A DNA stretch of 23,975 nucleotides from a virus, in the IMG/VR virus record IMGVR_UViG_3300032285_000314, positions 1 to 23,975 of that record. The stretch is one strand, 5' to 3'. The translations under genes and the position numbers were made by a program. The notes below the pieces were generated by a model. That model made no database searches, was not told the origin of the DNA, and saw only the letters and a program-made list of their open reading frames with translations. This document shows, in pieces, positions 15,415 through 22,849 of the stretch. Positions within the stretch are counted from its first letter, which is position 1; every line of letters starts with the position of its first letter.

Positions 15415-16106
15415 AGAATTTGTTTGAAGTACACGATCCGCACTGGGTTGAAGAAGTGCCTTCAGAGTTTTTTGGAGTTCCTTATTATACCATTGATAAT
15501 TTTTACAAAGATCCGGACGCTATCGTAGATTTAATTAACAAAAAAGAACCTACTATGTTTCTTGGCACAACAGATGCCACTTATAATACTGTCAGCTTAA
15601 ATGGCACACACTTTGTAGATCAAAGACACTATATAGAAGACGAAAATGTATCAAATGTATTTGCCTATCTGAGTCATATTATCAAAGCACCGCCTATAGA
15701 AAATCCTTTTGTATTACAAACTAATCAGCAAAGACTAATAGACAAAGAATACAACAACTGGAAGGATAACTATTGGTATCCTCATTTAGATCAAGGATGG
15801 ACAGCAGTAGTATATCTTAATAAAAATGGTTGTGATGGAACAAATTTGTACAGTTATAAAGGTCAGTCTAAAATTGTTGATAAAAATAACAGACCTTGGA
15901 TGCCCAATGTTAACGAGCATGAAGGTCCGTGGCAGTCTAAATCAGATTGGCAAGCTGTACATACTATTGAAGGCGTGTACAATCGTTGCGCCATCTTCAA
16001 CGGCAACATCTATCACGGTCTAGCAATTAACTCTGATCAGTTGTTTGATGAATATAGACTAAATCAAGTTATGTTTTTTGCTGGCTCATTACACGGCCAG
16101 TCTTGA
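15411..16106 (+). CDS. 2OG-Fe(II) oxygenase-like protein (second type)
   Basis: A 231-residue protein. YYTIDNFYKDPDAIVDLI near residue 25 is the usual N-terminal element of DUF6445/prolyl-hydroxylase-like phage proteins. The core has YWYPHLDQGWTAVVYLN with H125-x-D127, a long insertion, then NGNIYHGLAI with H202 and R216 in EYRLNQVMFFAG. HxD...H plus a downstream Arg is the metal and 2-oxoglutarate set of this superfamily. It differs in motif and order of insertion from the oxygenase at 14082, so it probably acts on another substrate. The start overlaps the previous stop by 4 nt (ATGA). The last 18 nt overlap the convergent gene on the other strand. Confidence 0.8.
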   Translation: MKNLFEVHDPHWVEEVPSEFFGVPYYTIDNFYKDPDAIVDLINKKEPTMFLGTTDATYNTVSLNGTHFVDQRHYIEDENVSNVFAYLSHIIKAPPIENPFVLQTNQQRLIDKEYNNWKDNYWYPHLDQGWTAVVYLNKNGCDGTNLYSYKGQSKIVDKNNRPWMPNVNEHEGPWQSKSDWQAVHTIEGVYNRCAIFNGNIYHGLAINSDQLFDEYRLNQVMFFAGSLHGQS

Positions 16107-16784
16107 TTTAATCTTTTTTTCCTTAGCATAGCGATGTAGGAAGCTATGATTATAACCAGCCAAATGATCCCAAACATCGTAGTCAACAGTATATGTTTCT
16201 ATATCTAGTTCTTCTTCGCTAAGTGGAATAAAGTGTGCTAAAGGTTGTCCGGCAAATAGCTCTATACGCTTAATACCTGATTCTGGACGTTGAACAAACA
16301 TATTAATTTCAGTGCCGTGTTGATGTTTAAAGTTTAAAACACCATTAGGCACAATTAATTCATTAGGATTTTCATAGTTCCAGATAGGCTGTGTGACTAT
16401 AAAACTAGTTTCGCTGTCTGTTTTGATTCTCCAAGGACTACAAAATTTTAAATGAGCATGATTAGGAAACAAGTTACCCATCTGTACACGTTCATGATAA
16501 ATTATTTGACTGGACTCATCCGCAAATCTAAAACCAAATGATCCGTCTGCGTGTATTTCAAGTATGACATCGCACCATAAAGGTAACATAAAACCTCTAC
16601 CATACAGGTCCGTAACACCGGGACAAGTTTTCATTGTGGCTCTGCTATGTGGACAGTAGCCTTCTGGGTCTCTATGATAGGTTGCTGGCAAATCTTTCCA
16701 CCATTGCGGATAAAATTTGTTTGCTTGCTGAATGGGAAAAGTTGAACGAATTTGTTCTAAATGCGTGTAACAGTCTAGAATCAT
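16089..16784 (-). CDS. Unknown protein, paralogue of the one at 14674
   Basis: A 231-residue protein, last gene of the minus-strand operon. It shares with the protein at 14674 the elements YPQWW near residue 25, TMKTCPGVTDL (C54), LPLWCDVILEI, FCSPWRIK, GTEINMFVQ and AGQPLAHFIPLSEEE, all in the same order. Overall identity is low, so the duplication is old or the two came in separately. It starts in an ATGA overlap with the NUDIX gene. No catalytic set is obvious; several conserved aromatic and acidic residues suggest a binding pocket. Function unknown. Its presence in the neck operon, and of its paralogue among oxygenases, is the main clue. Confidence 0.78.
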   Translation of the reverse strand: MILDCYTHLEQIRSTFPIQQANKFYPQWWKDLPATYHRDPEGYCPHSRATMKTCPGVTDLYGRGFMLPLWCDVILEIHADGSFGFRFADESSQIIYHERVQMGNLFPNHAHLKFCSPWRIKTDSETSFIVTQPIWNYENPNELIVPNGVLNFKHQHGTEINMFVQRPESGIKRIELFAGQPLAHFIPLSEEELDIETYTVDYDVWDHLAGYNHSFLHRYAKEKKIKSRLAV

Positions 16785-17230
16785 ATTAAATCTACTAGTT
16801 CAAATACTGTTTGTAATTTTGTACGAATAGTTTTGCTACTAAAACTATTGCGCAGGCCTTGATGTAAAGGCTTAGGAGCGCGATCCACTGTAGCCCATGA
16901 CCAGCCTTGATGCTCGTCGCTTAGTTCAGGCACAAATTCATTTTCTATAACACACAAATATGTGTGAAAGTTAAACACTTTGTCGTTTGATACAAATGTT
17001 TCTAAAGGTATTGTTTTAATTATTGTTGGACAACTGCCGATTTCTTCGACAATTTCACGCTGTAGACCTTGCCATGGAGTTTCTCCAACAACGTTAGTGC
17101 CGCCAACCAGCCCCCAAGTACCTTCGTGCTTGCCGTGTGCTTTTTGTAATAACAAAAAACGTCGTGTAGATTTAGCGTAGAATAATGCTCCGCTACAAAC
17201 TATCGATTCTTTTACAATACTATTTTCCAT
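16781..17230 (-). CDS. NUDIX hydrolase
   Basis: A 149-residue protein with a clear NUDIX box from G44: G-x5-E50-x7-R58E59-x2-E62E63-x-G65, the Mg-binding and catalytic element of pyrophosphohydrolases acting on nucleoside diphosphate-X compounds. Upstream is the usual GALFY....RFLLLQKAHGKHEGTW strand pair, downstream the EHQGWSWATVDRAP segment. Length is normal for a single-domain MutT-like enzyme. T4 has an unrelated-position nudE acting on ADP-ribose and Ap3A, but the substrate here cannot be read from sequence. The start overlaps the gp15 gene by 19 nt and the end overlaps the next gene by 4 nt, so it is made with the late neck proteins, unusual for a metabolic enzyme. Confidence 0.92.
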   Translation of the reverse strand: MENSIVKESIVCSGALFYAKSTRRFLLLQKAHGKHEGTWGLVGGTNVVGETPWQGLQREIVEEIGSCPTIIKTIPLETFVSNDKVFNFHTYLCVIENEFVPELSDEHQGWSWATVDRAPKPLHQGLRNSFSSKTIRTKLQTVFELVDLI

Positions 17231-18702
17231 TGGCCCGGACTATACTCACCTTCAAAGCTCTTGACCCAGGAAACTCCGTTCCACAAGTACTGAACTCCAG
17301 TGTATATATTCGTTTGCCATACTAGAGAGGTTGTTTCTTGAACACTATTAAAGATAACATTCCAGTGTGCGCCAGTCCACTCAATGATGTCATTGGCTTT
17401 TGCTATGAAATCAACGTTAGTAGTACTTTTCCAAGCATCAGGACCGTCTGCGTTATCTGCTGATCCAATATCTTCTATGATAAGATATCGTGTGCCAGCG
17501 GTGATAGCTTGGTCTGTGTCTTGATTTTGTGGACGCTTGGGATTAAAAGTCAGTGGATTAATGATAGCGTCAAATGTGCCAGGACTATTTGGACGATAAC
17601 TAGCGGCTAGATTATAATAACCAACAGCAGAGTCTAAATTTCCACTGCTATCTATACCTGTGTTAGTAGTCAATGTGTCCAAATTCCAGTTGATTTTTAA
17701 CAAAGAACTGTCTAACGGGTCCATGGCAATAGTTCCAACTACAGCACTACCATTAGGTTGAATCAAATAAATTTGACTTGAGCCAGCAACATACTTTCCA
17801 GGATACTGAGCAAACGCTTCTTCCCAGTTGATTACCGGACCTTGCTTGATAGTAATTTCTAAATTAGGCTCAGCCGGCAAAGCATTTTCATACGGCCCCA
17901 TCAACCTAGCTTGACTATTGTAAACTTGAATATGATAACCAGTAATAGTAACTATGTCTTGTGATAGTTGAGTTGAGAATGTAGTAGTTCCAGCCATAGG
18001 ATCTTCGCCTAGACCTTCAATATATGTACCACTGGTGTTGGCAGCTTGGTATAAACTGGTAATAATCTTAGTAATAACACCAAGATGTTTAACTTTAACA
18101 GGTGGGCTGATCCATATGCCTGTGTCTATAGTCAATGTAGCAATGCTTATCGGTGTATCGGCACCAACAGGAACTGTACGGCTGTCCCAACTAATGTTAG
18201 TTAAGTTAAGAGTACTAAGGCTAGTCCAGTCAACATAGTTATCACTAGTTTGTAGTTCCAAACTAGGGTTAAACAAGACCAATATTTGCTCCATTATTTG
18301 TAGTTTTTGTTCTGTATTAGCAGACCAAATATCAACTTTCATGGTTAATTTAAACGGAGTTGGCATTAGTCGCTCAACGGTATAGTTTTTACCTTGCCCT
18401 GATGTGTATGCTCCGTTCTCGATATCACGTTCTCTTATGTGAACCTTGCCCACATAAGTTTGATCCGCAGTGCGATCTCTGTCAATATCTAAAGCTGTAA
18501 CATAAACAGCAATACGGGGAACGCTGTTGACCTTGTTTTCACTGTTATTTCTTATGATACTGGCCGCTTGCCTATCAGCATCTCCGTACATAACCGGTAT
18601 ACGATGTAAGGTACCGTCACCATATTTGACCACAAAGTTGCTGAATACACGTATTGTCTGTGTAATATATCGTCTTATCTGTCCGTCATAGAACCATTGC
18701 AT
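17212..18702 (-). CDS. 15: gp15-like tail terminator/sheath stabiliser, with long C-terminal extension
   Basis: The N-terminal 210 residues match T4 gp15, the protein that caps the tail tube and stabilises the sheath before head joining. The shared elements, in order, are FYDGQIRRYITQTIRVFSNF (T4: FYN.SFRRYATL..DLFSN), RIPVMYGDADR, PTPFKLTMKVDIWS followed by QIMEQILVLFNPSL (T4: PSPIKMIYELSIF, QIVEQILPYFQP), and a final GIWISPP (T4: GWMYPP). T4 gp15 has 272 residues; this protein has 496, the extra 220 or so being beta-rich (for example YLIIEDIGSADNADGPDAW and YLWNGVSWVKSFEGEY near the end). The gene starts on a TAATG overlap with gp14, with AAGGCGG nine bases upstream. Confidence 0.87.
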   Translation of the reverse strand: MQWFYDGQIRRYITQTIRVFSNFVVKYGDGTLHRIPVMYGDADRQAASIIRNNSENKVNSVPRIAVYVTALDIDRDRTADQTYVGKVHIRERDIENGAYTSGQGKNYTVERLMPTPFKLTMKVDIWSANTEQKLQIMEQILVLFNPSLELQTSDNYVDWTSLSTLNLTNISWDSRTVPVGADTPISIATLTIDTGIWISPPVKVKHLGVITKIITSLYQAANTSGTYIEGLGEDPMAGTTTFSTQLSQDIVTITGYHIQVYNSQARLMGPYENALPAEPNLEITIKQGPVINWEEAFAQYPGKYVAGSSQIYLIQPNGSAVVGTIAMDPLDSSLLKINWNLDTLTTNTGIDSSGNLDSAVGYYNLAASYRPNSPGTFDAIINPLTFNPKRPQNQDTDQAITAGTRYLIIEDIGSADNADGPDAWKSTTNVDFIAKANDIIEWTGAHWNVIFNSVQETTSLVWQTNIYTGVQYLWNGVSWVKSFEGEYSPGQWKIVL

Positions 18703-20183
18703 TATAAATCCGCCTTAGGTTTAAGAGCCGATGTAAGACTCTGTCGTTGTGCTTCTCTGCTATTGTATAATGTAACGGTCCATTGACCGGCATATTCAAT
18801 AGTTTGTTGTACTGTATCTACAATAGGTAATGTAATTCTAATGGCTGTGTAATTTTTTACAACGCCTGAGTTAGTAACTCTGCTGTAGGCATAAGAACTA
18901 ACCATACTTGTGTGTTCAGCCAGCACATATTCCAATTGCATTGTGTTGTTTTTCAATACAATATACGGTGTTGCGTGATATGCTGTGTAATCGATGTTGG
19001 TATTAATTACAGTAGCACCAACTGTCAAGTTTACATAGTCTGTAGCTTGGCTTTCGGTATAGGTATACAACGCATTATTAATGAATCCAGTTTTTAATGT
19101 AGCACGAGTATCGTTATTTGTCATGTTCATACGCACACTATCCTCAACAGCAATCCATGAACTTTGAGTAGCACTGAATCTAAACAGTCTATTAGGGAAA
19201 AAGTCTGCTCTCAAAAAGAAATCATTATCGGCAGGGTTAGATGGGAATTGAATTCCAAATCCAAAATCGTAGCCGTTAACTGGAAAGCCGTCGCCAAGTA
19301 GATAACCTGTGTATCCTGATCTAACAGGAACATTGGCACCTTCGCTAGCATCTTCGGATGTGCTGTCAGTGTAAGTTTGTTGTGTGTCAGTTGTATGGTC
19401 AATAAATGGTTTGCCTGTTGCTGGATCAACAGCCAAGGTATAAAACTGTCTAGTTTCGTATCCGCTAGCAGGCGCATCTACTTCTGCTTGTGCTACCACT
19501 TGATTATTAATGGCAATTTCTTGATTATATGTACTGAGTAGATCTTTTAGTGTTGTATTTGCCACAGGATCACCGTTGGCATCTTTAGCAGGTTGGCTAA
19601 AGATATCGGCAAATTGCTGATTGTCAGTTATACGTTTAAGTTTTAATCTGTATAAATGTGGAAACCAAGTAACGCTAAATCCTTCGCTAGCACGGCCCAC
19701 ATCTTCGATAACATAGTAGCGTGGCAAGCTAACATCAAAATCATTTAAGGCAAAATCGTCACGCAAATGCGGAAGTTCAATAACGTCTCCACTGATAGGT
19801 TTACGACCTATGTACTTGATAAAATCATTAATATGTACAGTCATAAACAACGTGTCATTGTCTATAAACAACCCAAACTGACTCAAATTAAAATCGATAT
19901 TTTGTGTATTGTATAGCCCGCGAATACGATAAATTTCGTTGTCGTATTTTCTATCTCGATTTTCTAAAAATAACAAGTCTTGTATATTAGCTACATTGTG
20001 ACTTAATATTTGTGGTTGATCAGCAGTCGATGTTGTTCTATTATTTTCGGTATCAGTTTTGGGTCCTAGATACTTGTGTAAATAAATGTCTGTTCCGCCT
20101 ACTTGGAACATTTCCGAGCACTGGCGATCAATGAACTTGTAATCAAGCCCTTTTTCTGGTTTGTAAAGTGATAAGCGTGGCAT
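18702..20183 (-). CDS. 14: gp14-like neck protein, enlarged
   Basis: The 493-residue product is best read as the neck protein gp14 of T4-like phages. The gene directly precedes gp15 as in T4, and a central stretch (GLFIDNDTLFMTVHINDFIK, then GRKPISGDVIELP and YVIEDVGRASEGF) matches T4 gp14 (DEVTLSINPNLF, GKEPKEGDLIYFP, then FEINWVEP) in order and spacing. The N-terminal GTDIYLHKYLG also parallels T4's GVECYYVPREY. T4 gp14 has 256 residues; here an insertion/extension after residue 200 includes NPADNDFFLRADFFPNRLFR, a pattern I associate with cyanophage-like neck proteins. It likely joins head and tail with gp13. A late promoter-like box lies 7 nt upstream of its ATG. Confidence 0.78.
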   Translation of the reverse strand: MPRLSLYKPEKGLDYKFIDRQCSEMFQVGGTDIYLHKYLGPKTDTENNRTTSTADQPQILSHNVANIQDLLFLENRDRKYDNEIYRIRGLYNTQNIDFNLSQFGLFIDNDTLFMTVHINDFIKYIGRKPISGDVIELPHLRDDFALNDFDVSLPRYYVIEDVGRASEGFSVTWFPHLYRLKLKRITDNQQFADIFSQPAKDANGDPVANTTLKDLLSTYNQEIAINNQVVAQAEVDAPASGYETRQFYTLAVDPATGKPFIDHTTDTQQTYTDSTSEDASEGANVPVRSGYTGYLLGDGFPVNGYDFGFGIQFPSNPADNDFFLRADFFPNRLFRFSATQSSWIAVEDSVRMNMTNNDTRATLKTGFINNALYTYTESQATDYVNLTVGATVINTNIDYTAYHATPYIVLKNNTMQLEYVLAEHTSMVSSYAYSRVTNSGVVKNYTAIRITLPIVDTVQQTIEYAGQWTVTLYNSREAQRQSLTSALKPKADL

Positions 20184-20190
20184 AGTAACA

Positions 20191-20198
20191 TATTTATC
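20191..20198 (-). promoter_or_regulatory. T4-type late promoter-like box for the gp14 operon (GATAAATA)
   Basis: On the minus strand GATAAATA matches TATAAATA at 7 of 8 positions and ends 7 nt before the gp14 ATG. It is divergent from the box at 20203 in a 43-nt intergenic region. Confidence 0.6.
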
Positions 20199-20202
20199 GA
20201 TA

Positions 20203-20210
20203 GCTAAATA
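20203..20210 (+). promoter_or_regulatory. T4-type late promoter-like box for gp13 (GCTAAATA)
   Basis: GCTAAATA lies 16 nt before the gp13 ATG, leaving room for a normal leader with a GGAGA ribosome binding site at 20216-20220. CTAAATA is a variant I associate with late genes of T4-like cyanophages. Confidence 0.5.
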
Positions 20211-20226
20211 TGTATGGAGAACTATT

Positions 20227-21012
20227 ATGGAAGAAATAGCACCGTCAAATCAATCAAATTCGACTGTAGAACGCAATAAAGTATTCGACTATTGTCGTTT
20301 AATGCTAGGTGATGGCATGGTTGAAGTTGAATTAGACCCGGCACATTACGAAATGGCCCTAAATCGTGCTTTATCTCGATACCGCCAGCGTAGCAGTAAT
20401 AGTGTTGAAGAAAGTTATTTGTTTTTAGAGTTAATACAAGATCAAAATGAATACAGATTGCCTGATGAAGTAATAGAAGTTCGTCAAGTATTCCGTAGAG
20501 CTGTCGGCTCAAGAAGTGGTATGGGTGCAGGTGGAACATTGTTCGAACCATTCAACTTGGCGTACACAAACACTTACTTGATGAGCGGCAGTATGATGGG
20601 CGGACTAGCAACTTATGAAATGTTTGCTGGTTATCAAAAGCTAGTTGGTAAGATGTTTGGTAGTTACATTGAATTTAAATGGAAACCTACTAGTCATTTA
20701 TTAACCATACTACAACGTCCATTTGCCCAAGGTGAGCAAATACTGGTACAAAGTTACAATTTTAGACCTGACTGGGTACTGTTACAAGACTACCAAGCAC
20801 GTCATTGGTTAGAAAATTACACACTAAGTCTATGTAGAATGATGTTAGGTGAAGCACGTAGCAAGTTTGGTTCAATTGCCGGACCGGGTAGCCCTATCAC
20901 AATGAATGGTACAGCATTATTAGCCGCTGCCAAAGAAGAATTAGAAAAACTAGACAAAGAAATTGAAACTTACGTAGCTGGCGGAACTGGTTATTACTTT
21001 GTAACCGGCTAA
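20227..21012 (+). CDS. 13: gp13-like neck protein
   Basis: A 261-residue homologue of T4 gp13 (309 residues), which with gp14 forms the neck that seals the filled head and binds the tail. Matches with T4 in order: CRLMLGDGMVEVELDPAHYE then ALNRALSRYRQ (T4: RRLGAPIINVELTPDQIYD, IQRALELYGE), the acidic-aromatic YLFLEL, EVRQVFRR (T4: AVTRILR), a Gly/Met-rich middle, EFKWKPTSHLLTI, the W..DYQA..WLENYTLSL segment (T4: RWVKDWATALAK), and the ending LLAAAKEELEKLDKEI followed by GYYFVTG (T4: EEARLEKEALREEL, GILVG). It diverges from the gp14/gp15 operon and is followed by a fibre-like gene. Confidence 0.88.
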   Translation: MEEIAPSNQSNSTVERNKVFDYCRLMLGDGMVEVELDPAHYEMALNRALSRYRQRSSNSVEESYLFLELIQDQNEYRLPDEVIEVRQVFRRAVGSRSGMGAGGTLFEPFNLAYTNTYLMSGSMMGGLATYEMFAGYQKLVGKMFGSYIEFKWKPTSHLLTILQRPFAQGEQILVQSYNFRPDWVLLQDYQARHWLENYTLSLCRMMLGEARSKFGSIAGPGSPITMNGTALLAAAKEELEKLDKEIETYVAGGTGYYFVTG

Positions 21013-21019
21013 GGATAGG
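21010..21019 (+). promoter_or_regulatory. Ribosome binding site overlapping the gp13 stop (TAAGGATAGG)
   Basis: The TAA of gp13 begins the purine-rich AAGGATAGG element, ending 2 nt before ATG 21022; the AAGGA core is 6 nt from the ATG. Confidence 0.6.
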
Positions 21020-21021
21020 CA

Positions 21022-22794
21022 ATGACAACAAAGATTAGTCAGTTAACCGAAACAACAAGCCCTAAAGGCGCCGACTATGTACCTGTGGTCGAAGTCAATG
21101 CTGGCCCAAGCTATATTAGTAAACGATCTACAATCACTAATTTAGCAACAACTATATTACAAGGCAATGCTGCCAGTGCTACAAAATTAGCAGTGGCTAA
21201 AACAATCAACGGCGTAGCATTTGACGGTACTGCTAATATATCTATTGTAGCGGCAGTTGGTGCTTCAACGCCAACATTCTTAGGCGGAGTACAAATTCCA
21301 GCAGTTGCTACTAGCGGTATTACTAATTCAAGCGGAACTATTGGACTAGCACTAGCAACTACTACACAACTAGGCGGAGTACTCGTTGACGGTACAACAA
21401 TTACTGCTAATGGTAGTGGTGTTATTAGTGCCGCCCAATATTCATTGCCAACAGCAACTACTAGTGTACTGGGTGGCGTAAAAGTAGACGGAACTACCGT
21501 TACAATATCAAACGGAGTTATTACAGCACCATATACTTACACACTACCAACCGCAACTACTAGTATACTAGGTGGCGTAAAAGTAGACGGAACTAGCATT
21601 ACAATTTCTAGTGGAGTAATTAGCAGTACAAGCACATACACATTGCCCACAGCTAGCACTACAGTATTAGGTGGTGTCAAAATTGATGGTAGTACTATTA
21701 CACTAAACGGCTCTAATCAATTAGTTGCCAATTATACAAATTATACATTGCCAGCTTCCACTTCTACTACACTAGGTGGCGTTATTGTCCAAAGTGCTAA
21801 TATCAGCGGACTAGTTAATACAACAGGTAGTATTGTTCTAGCACAAGCTAGTGCTACACAACTGGGCGGTGTTAAAATTGGTACTGGAATTAGTATAGCA
21901 GGCGATGGTACTATTAGTACAACAATATATTCCTTACCAATTGCCAGCACGGGTTCTTTAGGTGGTGTCAAAGTTGACGGATCTAGTATAACTATCGATG
22001 GTACTGGTATTATTACTTCAAATATCAGTGCCGCAACTACTACAACACTGGGCGGTGTTAAAATTGCTGCAGTGGGTACTAGTGGTATTAACAATACAAG
22101 TGGAGCAATTAGTCTAGCAACGGCAACTGATACACAGTTAGGCGGTGTCAAAGTTGATAACAGTACTATTGTTATTAACTCTGGTGTAATCAGCGTAGCA
22201 GTTATAGCCGCAAGTAAAATTGCCATTGGCCAGCAAGCAGGTAATAGTGGACAAGGTACTAATGCTGTAGCTATTGGTGCTTATGCCGGGCAAACTAACC
22301 AAGCTGCAAACACAATTATTTTAAATGCCAGTGGTAGTGCTGTAAACGGTGTATCAGCACAGGCCAGTAGTTTCTATGTAAACCCAATCAGAAGTACAAC
22401 ACCTCAAGCTGGATTTGTTTATTATAACTCTGGTACTTACGAAGTTGTTTACTCAACTAGTTTAGGATATCCGACGGGATCTAGCGCAGGCGCCGCAGTG
22501 ACTCAAACTGGTGGCAGAACTAACAGCGTTACCATAAACAAATTAACTGGACAAATTACCTTATTTGCCGCGGCTGGATCAGCAACACCTTCTACGTTTA
22601 CAGTAAACAACAGTACAGTTGCCGCAACAGATACTGTTATCGTAAACTGTAGTAGTTCAACCAATACATACCTAACTTTTGTTACAGGTATCATAGCCTC
22701 AACCAGTTTCAATATTACATTCTACACAACTGGTGGAGTTTCTTCGGATAGCCCGGTATTCAATTTTACCATAATTAAAGGTTCGGCTAATTAA
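21022..22794 (+). CDS. LGGV-repeat fibre-like virion protein
   Basis: A 590-residue beta-structured protein. The N-terminus (TKISQLTETTSPKGADYVPV) and the following ATKLAVAKTINGVAFDGTAN element are typical of phage fibre or collar proteins. Ten LGGV units follow (residues about 87-378), each a short polar beta-turn repeat such as TTSVLGGVKVDGTTVTISNG, at roughly 33-residue spacing in the best conserved part. Next comes a YadA-like KIAIGQQAGN and AVAIGAYAGQT pair near residue 400, then FYVNPIRSTTPQAGF. The end (VTQTGGRTNSVTINKLTG, VNNSTVAATDTVIVNC, then FNFTIIKG) is a C-terminal domain common in phage fibre and structural proteins. It is not related to the MARYN fibres. The place behind gp13 suggests a whisker-like or collar fibre; that is inference. 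Confidence 0.85.
   Translation: MTTKISQLTETTSPKGADYVPVVEVNAGPSYISKRSTITNLATTILQGNAASATKLAVAKTINGVAFDGTANISIVAAVGASTPTFLGGVQIPAVATSGITNSSGTIGLALATTTQLGGVLVDGTTITANGSGVISAAQYSLPTATTSVLGGVKVDGTTVTISNGVITAPYTYTLPTATTSILGGVKVDGTSITISSGVISSTSTYTLPTASTTVLGGVKIDGSTITLNGSNQLVANYTNYTLPASTSTTLGGVIVQSANISGLVNTTGSIVLAQASATQLGGVKIGTGISIAGDGTISTTIYSLPIASTGSLGGVKVDGSSITIDGTGIITSNISAATTTTLGGVKIAAVGTSGINNTSGAISLATATDTQLGGVKVDNSTIVINSGVISVAVIAASKIAIGQQAGNSGQGTNAVAIGAYAGQTNQAANTIILNASGSAVNGVSAQASSFYVNPIRSTTPQAGFVYYNSGTYEVVYSTSLGYPTGSSAGAAVTQTGGRTNSVTINKLTGQITLFAAAGSATPSTFTVNNSTVAATDTVIVNCSSSTNTYLTFVTGIIASTSFNITFYTTGGVSSDSPVFNFTIIKGSAN
21276..22160 (+). repeat. Ten LGGV coding repeats in the fibre-like gene
   Basis: The units are TFLGGV, TQLGGV, SVLGGV, SILGGV, TVLGGV, TTLGGV, TQLGGV, GSLGGV, TTLGGV and TQLGGV. 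At the DNA level 21454-21496 and 21553-21595 are 43 bases with two mismatches, 99 bases apart, so this pair is a recent duplication or has been homogenised. Other units have drifted at synonymous sites. Confidence 0.9.
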
Positions 22795-22798
22795 TTTC

Positions 22799-22827
22799 TT
22801 GACCTTGTAATAAAACTGTTATATACT
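22799..22827 (+). promoter_or_regulatory. Sigma70-like promoter for the dNMP kinase gene
   Basis: TTGACC (22799-22804), a 17-nt spacer and TATACT (22822-22827) match a host-type early promoter (TTGACA-N17-TATAAT) at 5 of 6 and 5 of 6 positions. The expected start near 22834 precedes AGGGGG at 22840 and the ATG at 22850. It is the only such element noted between genes in this window. Confidence 0.75.
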
Positions 22828-22849
22828 AGAGTTACTTTTAGGGGGCTCT

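Noticed and set aside
21276-22160. CRISPR-like array
   Set aside because: The repeats are in-frame, degenerate coding units without unique spacers of fixed length.
21741-22226. Long minus-strand open frame opposite the LGGV gene (161 codons)
   Set aside because: It mirrors repetitive Gly/Val/Thr coding sequence, giving a Pro/Val/Leu/Ile-rich translation with no family features. Similar antisense frames lie opposite the MARYN fibres (for example 3173-3505, 5686-5955, 8663-8971).
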